In this document: piece after piece, positions 17,107 through 25,971 of the stretch
Numbering within the stretch: position 1 is the first letter of the stretch
Layout of the letters: every line of letters begins with the position of its first letter
NCBI GenBank assembly: GCA_910587155.1
Contig: CAJULA010000011.1
Coordinates: 43,102 to 107,101 of the forward strand
DNA: 64,000 bases
DNA from: an uncultured Lachnospiraceae bacterium
Lineage (GTDB): Bacteria > Bacillota > Clostridia > Lachnospirales > Lachnospiraceae
Direction of reading: 5' to 3'
Notes under the pieces: generated by a model
What the model saw: the letters and a program-made list of their open reading frames with translations, nothing else
The model's database searches: none
Told to the model about the DNA's origin: nothing
Made by a program: the position numbers and the translations under genes

Positions 17107-18723
17107 ATGTTCAATACGATTATTTCAGGTGCTTTCTGCGGGATCGACAGTTATCTTGTACAGGTGGAGGTTGATATATCCCAGGGCCTTCCGTGTATGG
17201 AGATGGTAGGTTGTCTGAGCAGGGAGGCGGGGGAGGCAAAGCAGAGGATACGGGTGGCACTGCGAAATACCGGTGTCTGTCTGCCGCCTTCGAGGATTAC
17301 CATTAATTTATCACCGGCAGACCGTTATAAGTCCGGTACGGCTTTTGATCTGCCTGCGGCAGTGGGGCTGCTGGTTTCCATGGGCTTAGTGGAGGCTGCG
17401 GCGACAAAGGGGATTCTGTTTGTGGGAGAACTGGGGCTGGGCGGAGAGCTGAAACCGGTCAGAGGGATTCTTCCCATCATGCGTGCCGCTGCCAGTGCGG
17501 GGATTGCCGCCTGTATCGTCCCCCGGGGAAACGGCAGAGAGGCGTCCGCCCAGGAGGACATAAGGGTCTATGAGGCAGATCATATCTCACAGGTAAGAGC
17601 GGCATTGCAGGCGGGACTGCAGCCGGGCGGTGAGGAGAAGTCGGGGCTTGGAAGAGTGCAAATGGACAGGAAGGGGGATGGGACATGTATCCTGTCCGCC
17701 GTCCGGCCGGGCAGGGAAGGAGAAGGGAGCCCGACAAAAGAACGGGAAGGGGAGGCATCCGAAGACTTTGCGGAAATCGTCGGACAGGACAGCGTCCGGC
17801 GGGCGGCAGAGATTGCGGCTGCCGGTTTTCATCATATGCTTATGATCGGGCCGCCCGGCAGCGGCAAGACGATGATAGCCAGGCGGATGCCATCCATCCT
17901 GCCGCCGCTCTCAAAGGAGGAGAGCCTGGAGGTGTCGGCCATCTACAGTGTGTGCGGCAGGCTCAGGGACGGCAGGATATTGGAAAAGCGCCCTTTTCTG
18001 GCTCCTCATCATACGGCTACGGGCGCTGCCGTAATCGGAGGCGGGCGCCTTCCCATGCCGGGGGCCGTCAGCCTGGCCCATCGCGGCATCCTGTTTCTGG
18101 ATGAATTGCCGGAATTTAAGAGAAGTATCCTGGATATGCTCCGCCAGCCTCTGGAAGAGCGGAAAGTACAGATCGCCAGAACCTATGGCAATATGGAATA
18201 CCCGGCGGATTTTATGCTGGTAGGGGCCATGAATCCCTGCCCCTGTGGCTATTATCCACACGATCGGTGCAGATGCAGCAAGGCGCAGACGGATCGTTAT
18301 CTGAGCCGTGTATCAGGACCGATTCTGGATCGGATGGATCTGTGTGTGGAGGTGCCGGGTGTGGAACGCAGGAAACTGTTTTGCCGGGAAAAGGGAGAGA
18401 GCAGTGCGGCCATCCGCAGGCGTGTTCTGGCGGCCAGAGCAATACAGGAGAAGAGATTTAAGAGCAGTCTGCGTTTTAACGGGGAGATGGGAGTCGGGGA
18501 GATTGAAAAGTACTGCGTCCTGGAGCGGGAGAGCGAGAGAAAGCTGCGCCATATTGCCCAGACCTGCGGCCTGAGTCTGCGTGCCTGCCATAAAATACTG
18601 CGCACAGCCCGCACGATTGCTGATCTGGAAGGCGAAGAACCGGTTCGTATGCGTCATATTCATGAAGCGGTATATTATCGCCTGTCGGCAGGCACCTACT
18701 GGGACAGGAGGGAGGAGGTATGA
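17107..18723 (+). CDS. comM: YifB/ComM family Mg-chelatase-like AAA+ ATPase
   Basis: A 538-residue protein. Order: ChlI-like N-terminal domain (~1-170), a variable polar linker (~175-220), AAA+ domain with Walker A G-P-P-G-S-G-K-T (~247-254) and L-F-L-D-E-L-P-E-F Walker B (~330), then a Mg-chelatase C-terminal domain (~430-538). In naturally competent bacteria ComM is a hexameric branch-migration helicase that aids integration of incoming DNA. The ATG at 17107 is taken because AAAAAGGAGAG precedes it; the upstream in-frame extension has no ribosome site. It overlaps dprA by ATGA. Confidence 0.92.
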   Translation: MFNTIISGAFCGIDSYLVQVEVDISQGLPCMEMVGCLSREAGEAKQRIRVALRNTGVCLPPSRITINLSPADRYKSGTAFDLPAAVGLLVSMGLVEAAATKGILFVGELGLGGELKPVRGILPIMRAAASAGIAACIVPRGNGREASAQEDIRVYEADHISQVRAALQAGLQPGGEEKSGLGRVQMDRKGDGTCILSAVRPGREGEGSPTKEREGEASEDFAEIVGQDSVRRAAEIAAAGFHHMLMIGPPGSGKTMIARRMPSILPPLSKEESLEVSAIYSVCGRLRDGRILEKRPFLAPHHTATGAAVIGGGRLPMPGAVSLAHRGILFLDELPEFKRSILDMLRQPLEERKVQIARTYGNMEYPADFMLVGAMNPCPCGYYPHDRCRCSKAQTDRYLSRVSGPILDRMDLCVEVPGVERRKLFCREKGESSAAIRRRVLAARAIQEKRFKSSLRFNGEMGVGEIEKYCVLERESERKLRHIAQTCGLSLRACHKILRTARTIADLEGEEPVRMRHIHEAVYYRLSAGTYWDRREEV

Positions 18724-19694
18724 GGAGGGAGCGGGATGATAAAAAAGAGCGCTGTATTTTTCGGGAGGATCCCGACTATCCGGCCAGGCTGCGGGAGATT
18801 CGCGGCGCGCCGCGCAGGATCTATGTCAGGGGCCCGCTGCCGGCGGCGGAGATTACTTCGGTGGCGATTATCGGCGCCCGAAAATGCAGTTCCTATGGAA
18901 GAGAAATGGCCCGTCTGTTTGCTTCTGCCCTAGCCGCTGCCGGTGTGCAGATTGTCAGCGGCATGGCGGCGGGCATAGACGGGATTGCCCAGCGGGCGGC
19001 ACTTTCGGCCGGAGGCAGTAGTATCGCAGTACCCGGATGCGGTACGGATATCTGTTATCCGGCGGAAAACCGTGATCTGTATGAACAGCTTCTGGAAAAA
19101 GGAACCATACTTTCCGAATATCCGCCCGGCACGCCGCCCGCTGCCTGTCATTTTCCGGCCAGAAACCGCATCATCAGTGCGCTGGCAGATCTCGTCCTGG
19201 TCATAGAGGCGAGAGAAAAGAGCGGTACGCTGATCACGGTGGATTTTGCGCTGGATCAGGGAAAAGATGTCTGTGCCCTGCCGGGCCGGGTCACCGACGG
19301 CCTGAGTACGGGCTGTAACCGGCTGATCCGGCAGGGCGCAGGCATAGCTCTGGCGCCGGAGGATATTCTGTCCGCGCTGGGCATTTTCTGCCGGAAAGCG
19401 GCACCTGCGGCTTCCCAAAACCCAGAGAGCGCAGGCAAAAAGACAGAGTGCGAAAAGAAACGACAGGAGGGGAAAGCTGTTCTGGTGTCCGGGCTGGAGC
19501 CACAAAAGAGACTCGTATGGGAACAGATGGGAGACCGGCCTCTTACGCTTCAGGAGCTGTATGAAAAAGTCAGAAAAACAAAAGAAGGAAAAGAACTCGG
19601 ACTGCCACAGGTGACGGATATTTTGATGGATCTGATGATGCGGGAATTAATTTCACGGGAATACGGGAATAAATATGAAAGAAAAGCGGAATGA
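18720..19694 (+). CDS. dprA: DNA-processing protein A
   Basis: A 324-residue DprA/Smf protein that binds single-stranded DNA and loads RecA during transformation. The Rossmann-like core has I-I-G-A-R-K-C-S-S-Y-G (~49-59), S-G-M-A-A-G-I-D (~79-86), the long G-C-G-T-D-I-C-Y-P strand (~105), F-P-A-R-N-R-I-I-S (~142) and K-S-G-T-L (~163). A polar linker follows, then a winged-helix-like C-terminal region (~255-320). Translation is coupled to comM through a four-base overlap. topA follows, as in many Firmicutes. Confidence 0.95.
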   Translation: MRRERDDKKERCIFREDPDYPARLREIRGAPRRIYVRGPLPAAEITSVAIIGARKCSSYGREMARLFASALAAAGVQIVSGMAAGIDGIAQRAALSAGGSSIAVPGCGTDICYPAENRDLYEQLLEKGTILSEYPPGTPPAACHFPARNRIISALADLVLVIEAREKSGTLITVDFALDQGKDVCALPGRVTDGLSTGCNRLIRQGAGIALAPEDILSALGIFCRKAAPAASQNPESAGKKTECEKKRQEGKAVLVSGLEPQKRLVWEQMGDRPLTLQELYEKVRKTKEGKELGLPQVTDILMDLMMRELISREYGNKYERKAE

Positions 19695-19702
19695 AAAACC
19701 GC

Positions 19703-19731
19703 TTGCCATTCCTGAAATTTTGTTGTATAGT
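19703..19731 (+). promoter_or_regulatory. Probable sigma-A promoter of topA
   Basis: TTGCCA (19703-19708), 17-nt spacer, TATAGT (19726-19731), about 32 bases before the topA start. Confidence 0.65.
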
Positions 19732-19763
19732 TTTAAGGATTTTATGTGAAGGGGAGCGAAAAT

Positions 19764-21839
19764 ATGGCAAAGTACCTGGTTATTGTGGAATCTCCTGCCA
19801 AAGTGAAGACGATCAGAAAATTTCTCGGATCCAATTACGAGGTGGCGGCCAGCAATGGTCATGTGAGAGATCTGCCCAAGAGCCAGTTGGGCATCGACGT
19901 GGAGCACGGCTATGAACCCAAATATATCACGATCAGGGGAAAAGGCGATATTCTTGCCAATCTGCGCAAAGAAGTGAAAAAAGCGGAAAAGATATATCTG
20001 GCGACCGACCCCGACCGGGAAGGGGAGGCCATATCCTGGCATCTGCAGCATACACTGAAACTGGAAGGGAAAAAAGTATATCGGATCACGTTTAACGAGA
20101 TTACCAAAAACGCGGTCAGGGAATCTCTGAAAAATGCCCGGGAGATCAATATGGATCTTGTGGACGCGCAGCAGGCGAGGCGCATGCTGGACCGCATGGT
20201 GGGATACCGCATATCTCCGCTGCTCTGGGCCAAGATCAAGCGGGGGCTGTCCGCCGGGAGAGTCCAGTCGGTGGCACTGCGCATTATCTGTGACCGGGAA
20301 GAGGAAATCAGTGCTTTTATCCCGGAAGAATACTGGAGCCTGGAGGTCAGGCTGGCCGTCAGGGGCGAGAAGAAACCGCTTACGGCCAAGTATTATGGCA
20401 CGAAGGACGGCAGACGGACCATTGCCTCCGGGGAGGAGCTGAACGCGCTCTTAAAGGATCTGGAAAAAGAAACCTATCGTGTGGACGAAGTGAAACGGGG
20501 GGAACGCGTGAAAAAGGCGCCGCTGCCTTTTACGACTTCGACCCTTCAGCAGGAAGCCAGCAAGACACTCAATTTTTCCACGCAGAAGACGATGAGGCTT
20601 GCACAGCAGCTCTATGAAGGTGTGGATATCAAAGGGAGCGGTACTGTGGGTATTATCACTTATCTGCGTACCGATTCCACAAGAGTCTCTCAGGAGGCGG
20701 CACAGACGGCCAAAGAATATATCATACAGAATTATGGAAGCGAATATGCGGCGGAAACCGTAGACGGAAAAAAGAGCGGCCAGAAGATACAGGATGCGCA
20801 TGAAGCCATCCGTCCCACGGATCTTAGCCGGACACCCTATTCCCTGAAAGAATCTCTGAGCCGCGATCAGTTCAGGCTTTATCAGCTTATCTGGAAACGT
20901 TTTGCGGCCAGCCGGATGACGCCGGCAAGATATGAGACAACATCCGTCAGAATCGGCGCGGGAGAGCACTGCTTTACCGTTGCTGCTTCCAAGGTGGTAT
21001 TTGACGGTTTTATGAGTGTGTATACAGGCGATGATGACGAGAAAGCGGGAAATAATACACTGGTCCGCGGGATCGACAAGGACAGCGAACTGACTTTTCT
21101 GGAATTTGAGTCCGGTCAGCACTTTACACAGCCGCCCGCGCATTATACGGAAGCAAGCCTGGTCCGGGCACTGGAAGAGCTTGGAATCGGCCGGCCCAGT
21201 ACCTATGCGCCTACCATTACGACCATCCTCGCCAGACGCTATGTGACCAAGGAAAATAAAAATCTGTACGTGACAGAACTGGGTGAAGTGGTCAACGGCA
21301 TGATGAAGCAGGCATTCCCCAGTATTGTGGATGTGAGCTTTACGGCTAATCTGGAGGCACTTCTGGATAAGGTGGAAGAGGGGGTCATCGGCTGGAAAAC
21401 GGTGGTATCCAATTTCTATCCGGATCTGGATGAAGCGGTGAATACGGCGGAAAAGGAACTGGCACAGGTGCGGATTGCGGATGAAGTGTCGGATGAAGTC
21501 TGTGAGCTGTGCGGCCGGCAGATGGTGATCAAATACGGCCCTCATGGCCGTTTCCTGGCCTGCCCGGGATTTCCTGACTGCCGCAATACCAAGCCGTATT
21601 TTGAAAAGACCGGTATTGCGTGTCCGCAGTGCGGAGCCGATATCGTACTGAAAAAAACAAAAAAAGGCAGAAAATATTATGGGTGTATCAACAATCCGGA
21701 CTGTGATTTTATGGTCTGGCAGAAGCCTTCCGATATTCGCTGCAGCCAATGTGGTTCCCTGATGCTGGAAAAGGGCAGTAAACTGGTCTGCATCAATGAA
21801 ACCTGTGGAAATGTGATGGAAAAACCGAAAAATCCCTGA
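19764..21839 (+). CDS. topA: DNA topoisomerase I
   Basis: A 691-residue type IA topoisomerase that relaxes negative supercoils. The Toprim domain starts V-E-S-P-A-K-V-K-T (residues ~8-16) and has a D-P-D-R-E-G-E-A motif near 80. The active Tyr is in T-Y-L-R-T-D-S-T-R near 299. Three C-terminal Cys4 zinc modules follow (starting about 579, 620 and 658; C-E-L-C, C-P-Q-C and C-S-Q-C). ATG at 19764 is preferred over 19746 because AAGGGGAG lies just upstream. Confidence 0.96.
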   Translation: MAKYLVIVESPAKVKTIRKFLGSNYEVAASNGHVRDLPKSQLGIDVEHGYEPKYITIRGKGDILANLRKEVKKAEKIYLATDPDREGEAISWHLQHTLKLEGKKVYRITFNEITKNAVRESLKNAREINMDLVDAQQARRMLDRMVGYRISPLLWAKIKRGLSAGRVQSVALRIICDREEEISAFIPEEYWSLEVRLAVRGEKKPLTAKYYGTKDGRRTIASGEELNALLKDLEKETYRVDEVKRGERVKKAPLPFTTSTLQQEASKTLNFSTQKTMRLAQQLYEGVDIKGSGTVGIITYLRTDSTRVSQEAAQTAKEYIIQNYGSEYAAETVDGKKSGQKIQDAHEAIRPTDLSRTPYSLKESLSRDQFRLYQLIWKRFAASRMTPARYETTSVRIGAGEHCFTVAASKVVFDGFMSVYTGDDDEKAGNNTLVRGIDKDSELTFLEFESGQHFTQPPAHYTEASLVRALEELGIGRPSTYAPTITTILARRYVTKENKNLYVTELGEVVNGMMKQAFPSIVDVSFTANLEALLDKVEEGVIGWKTVVSNFYPDLDEAVNTAEKELAQVRIADEVSDEVCELCGRQMVIKYGPHGRFLACPGFPDCRNTKPYFEKTGIACPQCGADIVLKKTKKGRKYYGCINNPDCDFMVWQKPSDIRCSQCGSLMLEKGSKLVCINETCGNVMEKPKNP

Positions 21840-21957
21840 ACGTTTATGCAGTCAGATTTTGGGAAATGATGATGAAAGCGTTTCCCGCACCGGAAGCTCT
21901 GAGGAAATCCTGACGGAAGGCTGAGGTTCTTACAGTAAATTATCCAGAAATCAGAGA

Positions 21958-21972
21958 CATTTTCTGGCATTT
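21958..21972 (+). promoter_or_regulatory. Candidate CodY box upstream of codY
   Basis: The 15-mer here matches the CodY consensus AATTTTCWGAAAATT at about 11 of 15 positions (core ATTTTCTG). It lies ~35 bases upstream of the codY -35 box. CodY controls itself in several Firmicutes, so a site here is plausible; four mismatches leave it unproven. Confidence 0.35.
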
Positions 21973-22005
21973 TAAGATATTTTGCGATATTTGAGAAGGA
22001 AAGCA

Positions 22006-22034
22006 TTGCGAAAAGCACAAAATTGTATTACAAT
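22006..22034 (+). promoter_or_regulatory. Probable sigma-A promoter of codY
   Basis: TTGCGA (22006-22011), 17-nt spacer, TACAAT (22029-22034), 24 bases before the start codon. Confidence 0.65.
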
Positions 22035-22058
22035 GGGTACTGGAAGAAGGAGATCCTT

Positions 22059-22862
22059 ATGAGTAGTGTACAGTTGTTGGACAAGACCAGAAAGATCGGA
22101 ATGCTCCTGCATAATAACAATTCAGGTAAGGTTATATTTAACGATATCTGCAACGTGATGAAGGAGATTCTGGATTCCAATGTGCTCGTGATCAGCCGAA
22201 AAGGCAAAGTGCTGGGCGTCGGGAGCAGGAAAAAGGATGTGCTTATCGGCGGCATGGTGGGGGATTATATTGATCCCGAACTGAATGAGCGTATGCTGGG
22301 CGTGCTTTCCACAAAGGAGAATGTGAATCTGCAGGCGATCGGTTTTGGCGAGGAGGAGTCCAGACGCTATCAGGCCATTATCTCGCCCATTGACATTGCG
22401 GGAGAGCGGCTGGGGACTTTATTCATTTATAAGGAGCAGTCGGCATATGAAATAGATGATATTATTCTCTGTGAATACGGCACGACTGTAGTCAGCCTGG
22501 AAATGCTCCGGGCAGTCAGCGAGGAGAGTGCGGAGGAGGCCAGGAAGCTGGCGGTAGTCAAATCCGCGGTCAGTACCTTATCTTTTTCCGAGCTGGAGGC
22601 CATACTCCATATTTTTGATGAGCTTGGAGGCCATGAGGGGATACTGGTGGCCAGCAAGATTGCGGACAGGGCAGGGATTACCCGCTCTGTCATTGTAAAT
22701 GCACTCAGGAAATTTGAGAGTGCGGGTGTCATTGAGTCCAGATCTTCCGGTATGAAAGGGACTTATATTAAAGTACTCAATGATGTTGTCTTTGAAGAAG
22801 TCGAGAAGCTGAAACGGCAGAGACTGGAAAAAGGCGGTATACCAAACGAAAAAGGCAAATAA
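22059..22862 (+). CDS. codY: GTP- and branched-chain-amino-acid-sensing repressor CodY
   Basis: A 267-residue global regulator of low-GC Gram-positives. The N-terminus (L-L-D-K-T-R-K-I-G-M-L-L) and GAF-like ligand domain (~1-155) bind isoleucine and valine in the family. The C-terminal winged helix (~185-260) carries the recognition helix in A-D-R-A-G-I-T-R-S-V-I-V-N-A-L-R-K, nearly invariant in CodY. When ligand and GTP are plentiful it represses amino-acid, transport and often motility genes. The fla/che cluster starts 180 bases downstream, as in Bacillus. GAAGGAG precedes the ATG at 22059. Confidence 0.96.
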   Translation: MSSVQLLDKTRKIGMLLHNNNSGKVIFNDICNVMKEILDSNVLVISRKGKVLGVGSRKKDVLIGGMVGDYIDPELNERMLGVLSTKENVNLQAIGFGEEESRRYQAIISPIDIAGERLGTLFIYKEQSAYEIDDIILCEYGTTVVSLEMLRAVSEESAEEARKLAVVKSAVSTLSFSELEAILHIFDELGGHEGILVASKIADRAGITRSVIVNALRKFESAGVIESRSSGMKGTYIKVLNDVVFEEVEKLKRQRLEKGGIPNEKGK

Positions 22863-22891
22863 ACTGTTTTTTGAAATACGGAATAATAAAA

Positions 22892-22919
22892 GGGACTTAT
22901 AGGAAATAAGTCCCGTTTT
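22892..22919 (+). terminator. Intrinsic terminator after codY
   Basis: GGGACTTA (22892-22899) pairs with TAAGTCCC (22907-22914), followed by GTTTTA. It separates codY from the flagellar promoter. Confidence 0.75.
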
Positions 22920-22941
22920 ATGTCTGTTTGAGATAAAATCC

Positions 22942-22969
22942 TTGTCTTTTTTCACAAAAAATATATAAT
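22942..22969 (+). promoter_or_regulatory. Probable promoter of the fla/che cluster
   Basis: TTGTCT (22942-22947), 16-nt spacer, TATAAT (22964-22969), about 72 bases before flgB and directly after the codY terminator. The A/T-rich spacer and upstream area fit a sigma-A promoter. This is the only clear promoter I see ahead of a cluster of about 35 kb. Confidence 0.65.
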
Positions 22970-23041
22970 AAAGTAGATGGATTGTTACAGAGGGGATCGT
23001 ATGTGCAGAATCCGCAGGGAAGCACGGAAGGAGAGAACTGT

Positions 23042-23431
23042 ATGATACATTCGAGTGCGTTTGACTATATCAATGTCATGGATAAGACGCTGGACGCGGC
23101 ATGGACCAGGAATGAGGTGATATCCAACAATATCGCCAATGTGGACACACCGGGCTACAAGCGGCAGGATATCAGCTTTGAAGATGAGTTGCGCCACGCT
23201 CTGGGCAGCTCCCGGTATAAATCCGTGGATGCCAAAGTGGCGGCTGTTAAGATCGGGCGGCTGAATCCGCGTACCTATACGGATTATTCCAATTTTTCCT
23301 ACCGCACGGACAGGAACAATGTGGATATTGACACGGAAAATGTCCTGCTGGCGTCGAACCAGTTAAAATATAATGCGCTTATGGCAGGTGTTAACCAGGA
23401 GTTTTCAAACCTGAAGATGGTGATGCGTTAA
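23042..23431 (+). CDS. flgB: Flagellar basal-body rod protein FlgB
   Basis: A 129-residue proximal rod subunit, normal length. The N-terminal rod motif N-N-I-A-N-V-D-T-P-G-Y-K (~29-40) and a C-terminal amphipathic helix are the hallmarks of axial proteins; they are exported through the flagellar type III gate without a cleaved signal. ATG at 23042 has AAGGAGAG six bases upstream, whereas the ATG at 22982 does not. First gene of the fla/che cluster. Confidence 0.95.
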   Translation: MIHSSAFDYINVMDKTLDAAWTRNEVISNNIANVDTPGYKRQDISFEDELRHALGSSRYKSVDAKVAAVKIGRLNPRTYTDYSNFSYRTDRNNVDIDTENVLLASNQLKYNALMAGVNQEFSNLKMVMR

Positions 23432-23452
23432 CAGATAAGGGGGAGTAGTAGT

Positions 23453-23896
23453 ATGAGTCTTTTTTCGTCATTTGATATCAATGCGTCAGGACTGACGGCG
23501 GAGAGATTCCGTATGGATATCATTTCTCAGAATGTGGCCAATGCCAATACCACCAGGACTGAAGACGGTACGCCGTATCGCCGTAAGGTGGTTGCCTTTG
23601 CGGAAAAGGAGACCCAGACGCCGTTCAGCCGGGTGCTGGATTCGGCCAGAGACAATTATTCGGGCAAGGGTGTCAAGGTCAGTACAGTGGCGGAGGATAC
23701 ATGGACCGATATGAAGATGGTCTATGATCCGTCCCATCCGGATGCAGACGAGAACGGTTATGTGGTGTATCCCAACGTCAATATTGTGACAGAGATGACC
23801 AATGTGATCGACGCCAGCCGTGCTTATGAGGCGAATGCAACCGCCTTCAATGCCAGCAAGGCCATGGCGATGAAGGGGCTTGAGATGTCACAGTAA
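23453..23896 (+). CDS. flgC: Flagellar basal-body rod protein FlgC
   Basis: A 147-residue rod subunit with the motif Q-N-V-A-N-A-N-T-T-R near residue 25-34 and the C-terminal N-V-I-D-A-S-R-A-Y-E-A-N-A-T-A-F-N-A (~121-138) shared by FlgC. It is exported and stacks next to FlgB in the proximal rod. AAGGGGGAG precedes the ATG. A 119-base gap with a strong hairpin follows before fliE. Confidence 0.95.
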   Translation: MSLFSSFDINASGLTAERFRMDIISQNVANANTTRTEDGTPYRRKVVAFAEKETQTPFSRVLDSARDNYSGKGVKVSTVAEDTWTDMKMVYDPSHPDADENGYVVYPNVNIVTEMTNVIDASRAYEANATAFNASKAMAMKGLEMSQ

Positions 23897-23943
23897 ACCC
23901 CCATGCCGCTTACCCGGCATCACATTATGGATGATAGGGGTTT
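23895..23943 (+). other. Nested hairpin between flgC and fliE
   Basis: AAACCCC (23895-23901, starting in the flgC stop codon) pairs with GGGGTTT (23937-23943); inside, ATGCCG (23903-23908) pairs with CGGCAT (23915-23920). No T tract follows, so an mRNA processing or stability element is more likely than a terminator. Confidence 0.5.
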
Positions 23944-24015
23944 GCGGTTAGAAGACCGGGATTACGTCCGGAGGCCGGCAGGCTGCGGCCGATAGGGAGA
24001 TAAAGGAGAGGGAAA

Positions 24016-24345
24016 ATGGAGATCGGATCACTGTATCAGGTGAACTCCGGCGCTGTCAGGGAAGCGGCAAAGCAGACCGGCGCGGCGAAAAGAGCGGAGG
24101 CGGCAAAGGAAGGCAAAGACGTTTTCAGTACAGTGCTGAACAATGCCATAGATAATTTACATACAACCAACGGTTATATTTCGGACATGGAGAATGAGGA
24201 ACTGAGAATCGCGCTGGGTCAGGCGGAAAATACCCATGATCTTTCCATTGCAATGCAGAAAGCATCCGCAGCCTTACAGTACACGGTTGCCGTAAGGGAT
24301 AAGTTTATGGAGGCTTACAAAGAGATCATGCAGATGCAGGTATAG
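24016..24345 (+). CDS. fliE: Flagellar hook-basal body complex protein FliE
   Basis: A 109-residue protein that joins the MS ring to the rod. The C-terminal half (A-S-A-A-L-Q-Y-T-V-A-V-R-D-K-F-M-E-A-Y-K) is the conserved FliE/axial region. AAGGAGAGG precedes the ATG. fliF follows after 18 bases. Confidence 0.93.
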   Translation: MEIGSLYQVNSGAVREAAKQTGAAKRAEAAKEGKDVFSTVLNNAIDNLHTTNGYISDMENEELRIALGQAENTHDLSIAMQKASAALQYTVAVRDKFMEAYKEIMQMQV

Positions 24346-24363
24346 GTATGGGAGTAAAGGAGA

Positions 24364-25965
24364 ATGACTGAAAGGTTAAAAGCGATTCCGGCCAGAATAC
24401 TGGAATGGTGGAATAGATTTACTTCTAAACAGAAGACGATCATCATATGTATTGCAGCGGGCGTGGCAATTATGTTAGCCATATTGGTGACGGTTCTTAC
24501 ACGGCCGCAGTATGCACTGCTTGCCAACTGCGAGAGCACCAAGGAAGCTTCCCAGATCACGGAGCTGCTGGATGGTTCGGGTATTACTTATACGGTGTCG
24601 GACGACGGTTATCAGATCAAAGTATTACAGGAACAGCTTTCGGATGCCAATCTGCTGCTGGGTGCCAATAATATCCCGGCGGCGGCCTATGGAATCGACA
24701 ATGTCACGGACGGCGGTTTCTCTACCACCGAATCCGACAAACAAAAGCGATATAAACTGTATCTGCAGGGGCAGATGGAAGAGGATCTGCTCCGGTTTGA
24801 AGCGGTAAAGAAAGCGGATGTACAGCTCTCCCTTCCGGAGAATGACGGGACACTGCTTTCAAAAAACGAAGAATCTTTTGCCAGCATCATTCTTACGCTG
24901 GACGGGGAATTTACGCCGGAAAACGCGGCAGCCATGGCCCAGTTTGTCAAGACGGCCCTGGGCAATGAAAACGCCAGCAATATTACCATACTGGACAGCC
25001 AGGGCAATCTTCTGTTTTCGGGCGAGGACTCCTATTCCGTATCGGGAAATGCCAGCAATCAGCTTTCCGTGAAACAGCAGGCGGAGCGGTTGGTGCGCAA
25101 CGAAGTAAAACGGGTACTGCTGGGTACGAACCAGTATGACAATGTGGAAGTGGCCAGCAATCTTTCTCTGGATTTTTCTTCGTCAGAGGTGGTGAATCAT
25201 GAATTTACGCCGGCGGATGGCCAGACACAGGGCGTTTTGAGCAGCGAACGGATTTTTAATGCCGAGAATGTAAACAGTTCCGGCGGTGTGCCCGGAACGG
25301 ATACCAATGGTGAAAATCTGACCACCTATGAGATGCCTGATTCCGACAGTTCGAGCTCCACGCAGTCAGAGGAGGAGCGAAATTATCTTCCCAATGAGCG
25401 GATCACTTCCCAGACAATTCCGCCGGGGCTGATTAATTACGGGGAATCATCCATTTCCGTTACGGCCGTTACATACAATGTACAAAACGAAGAGGATATC
25501 CGCAATCAGGGCCTTTTGGACGGCATCAGCTGGGAAGAATATAAAGCTGCCAACGGGGAGAGAGTCCTGCAGGATGTGGATGAGGACATGGTCAATATCG
25601 TGTCCAAGGCCACAGGGATCCCGGCGGAGAATATCGCCATGGTTGCCTATGAGGAACCGCTCTTTATTGACCGGGAGGGTATGGACATCAGAGCGACGGA
25701 TGTGATTCAGGTGATTCTGATCATCATTATCCTGGGTCTGCTGGCTTTTGTGGTATTCAGAAGCATGCGCGGCGAGAGAGGCGCCGAGGAAGAGGAAGAG
25801 CTTTCCGTAGAAGACCTGCTGCAGTCCACGCCGGAACCTGAAGTGGAAACGATTGCCGTGGAAGAGTGGTCCGAGACACGTAAGATGATAGAGAAGTTTG
25901 TGGACGACAATCCGGAGGCGGCGGCGAACCTGCTGCGGAACTGGTTGAACGAAGATTGGGGGTAA
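24364..25965 (+). CDS. fliF: Flagellar MS-ring protein FliF
   Basis: A 533-residue membrane protein that forms the MS ring and export-gate housing. Membrane helices at ~22-43 and ~447-468 flank a large periplasm-side region of ring-building motifs (~50-440), with an acidic Ser-rich stretch near 328-342. The cytoplasmic tail ends with the FliG-binding segment (A-A-N-L-L-R-N-W-L-N-E-D). fliG starts six bases later. Confidence 0.95.
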   Translation: MTERLKAIPARILEWWNRFTSKQKTIIICIAAGVAIMLAILVTVLTRPQYALLANCESTKEASQITELLDGSGITYTVSDDGYQIKVLQEQLSDANLLLGANNIPAAAYGIDNVTDGGFSTTESDKQKRYKLYLQGQMEEDLLRFEAVKKADVQLSLPENDGTLLSKNEESFASIILTLDGEFTPENAAAMAQFVKTALGNENASNITILDSQGNLLFSGEDSYSVSGNASNQLSVKQQAERLVRNEVKRVLLGTNQYDNVEVASNLSLDFSSSEVVNHEFTPADGQTQGVLSSERIFNAENVNSSGGVPGTDTNGENLTTYEMPDSDSSSSTQSEEERNYLPNERITSQTIPPGLINYGESSISVTAVTYNVQNEEDIRNQGLLDGISWEEYKAANGERVLQDVDEDMVNIVSKATGIPAENIAMVAYEEPLFIDREGMDIRATDVIQVILIIIILGLLAFVVFRSMRGERGAEEEEELSVEDLLQSTPEPEVETIAVEEWSETRKMIEKFVDDNPEAAANLLRNWLNEDWG

Positions 25966-25971
25966 AGAGAT

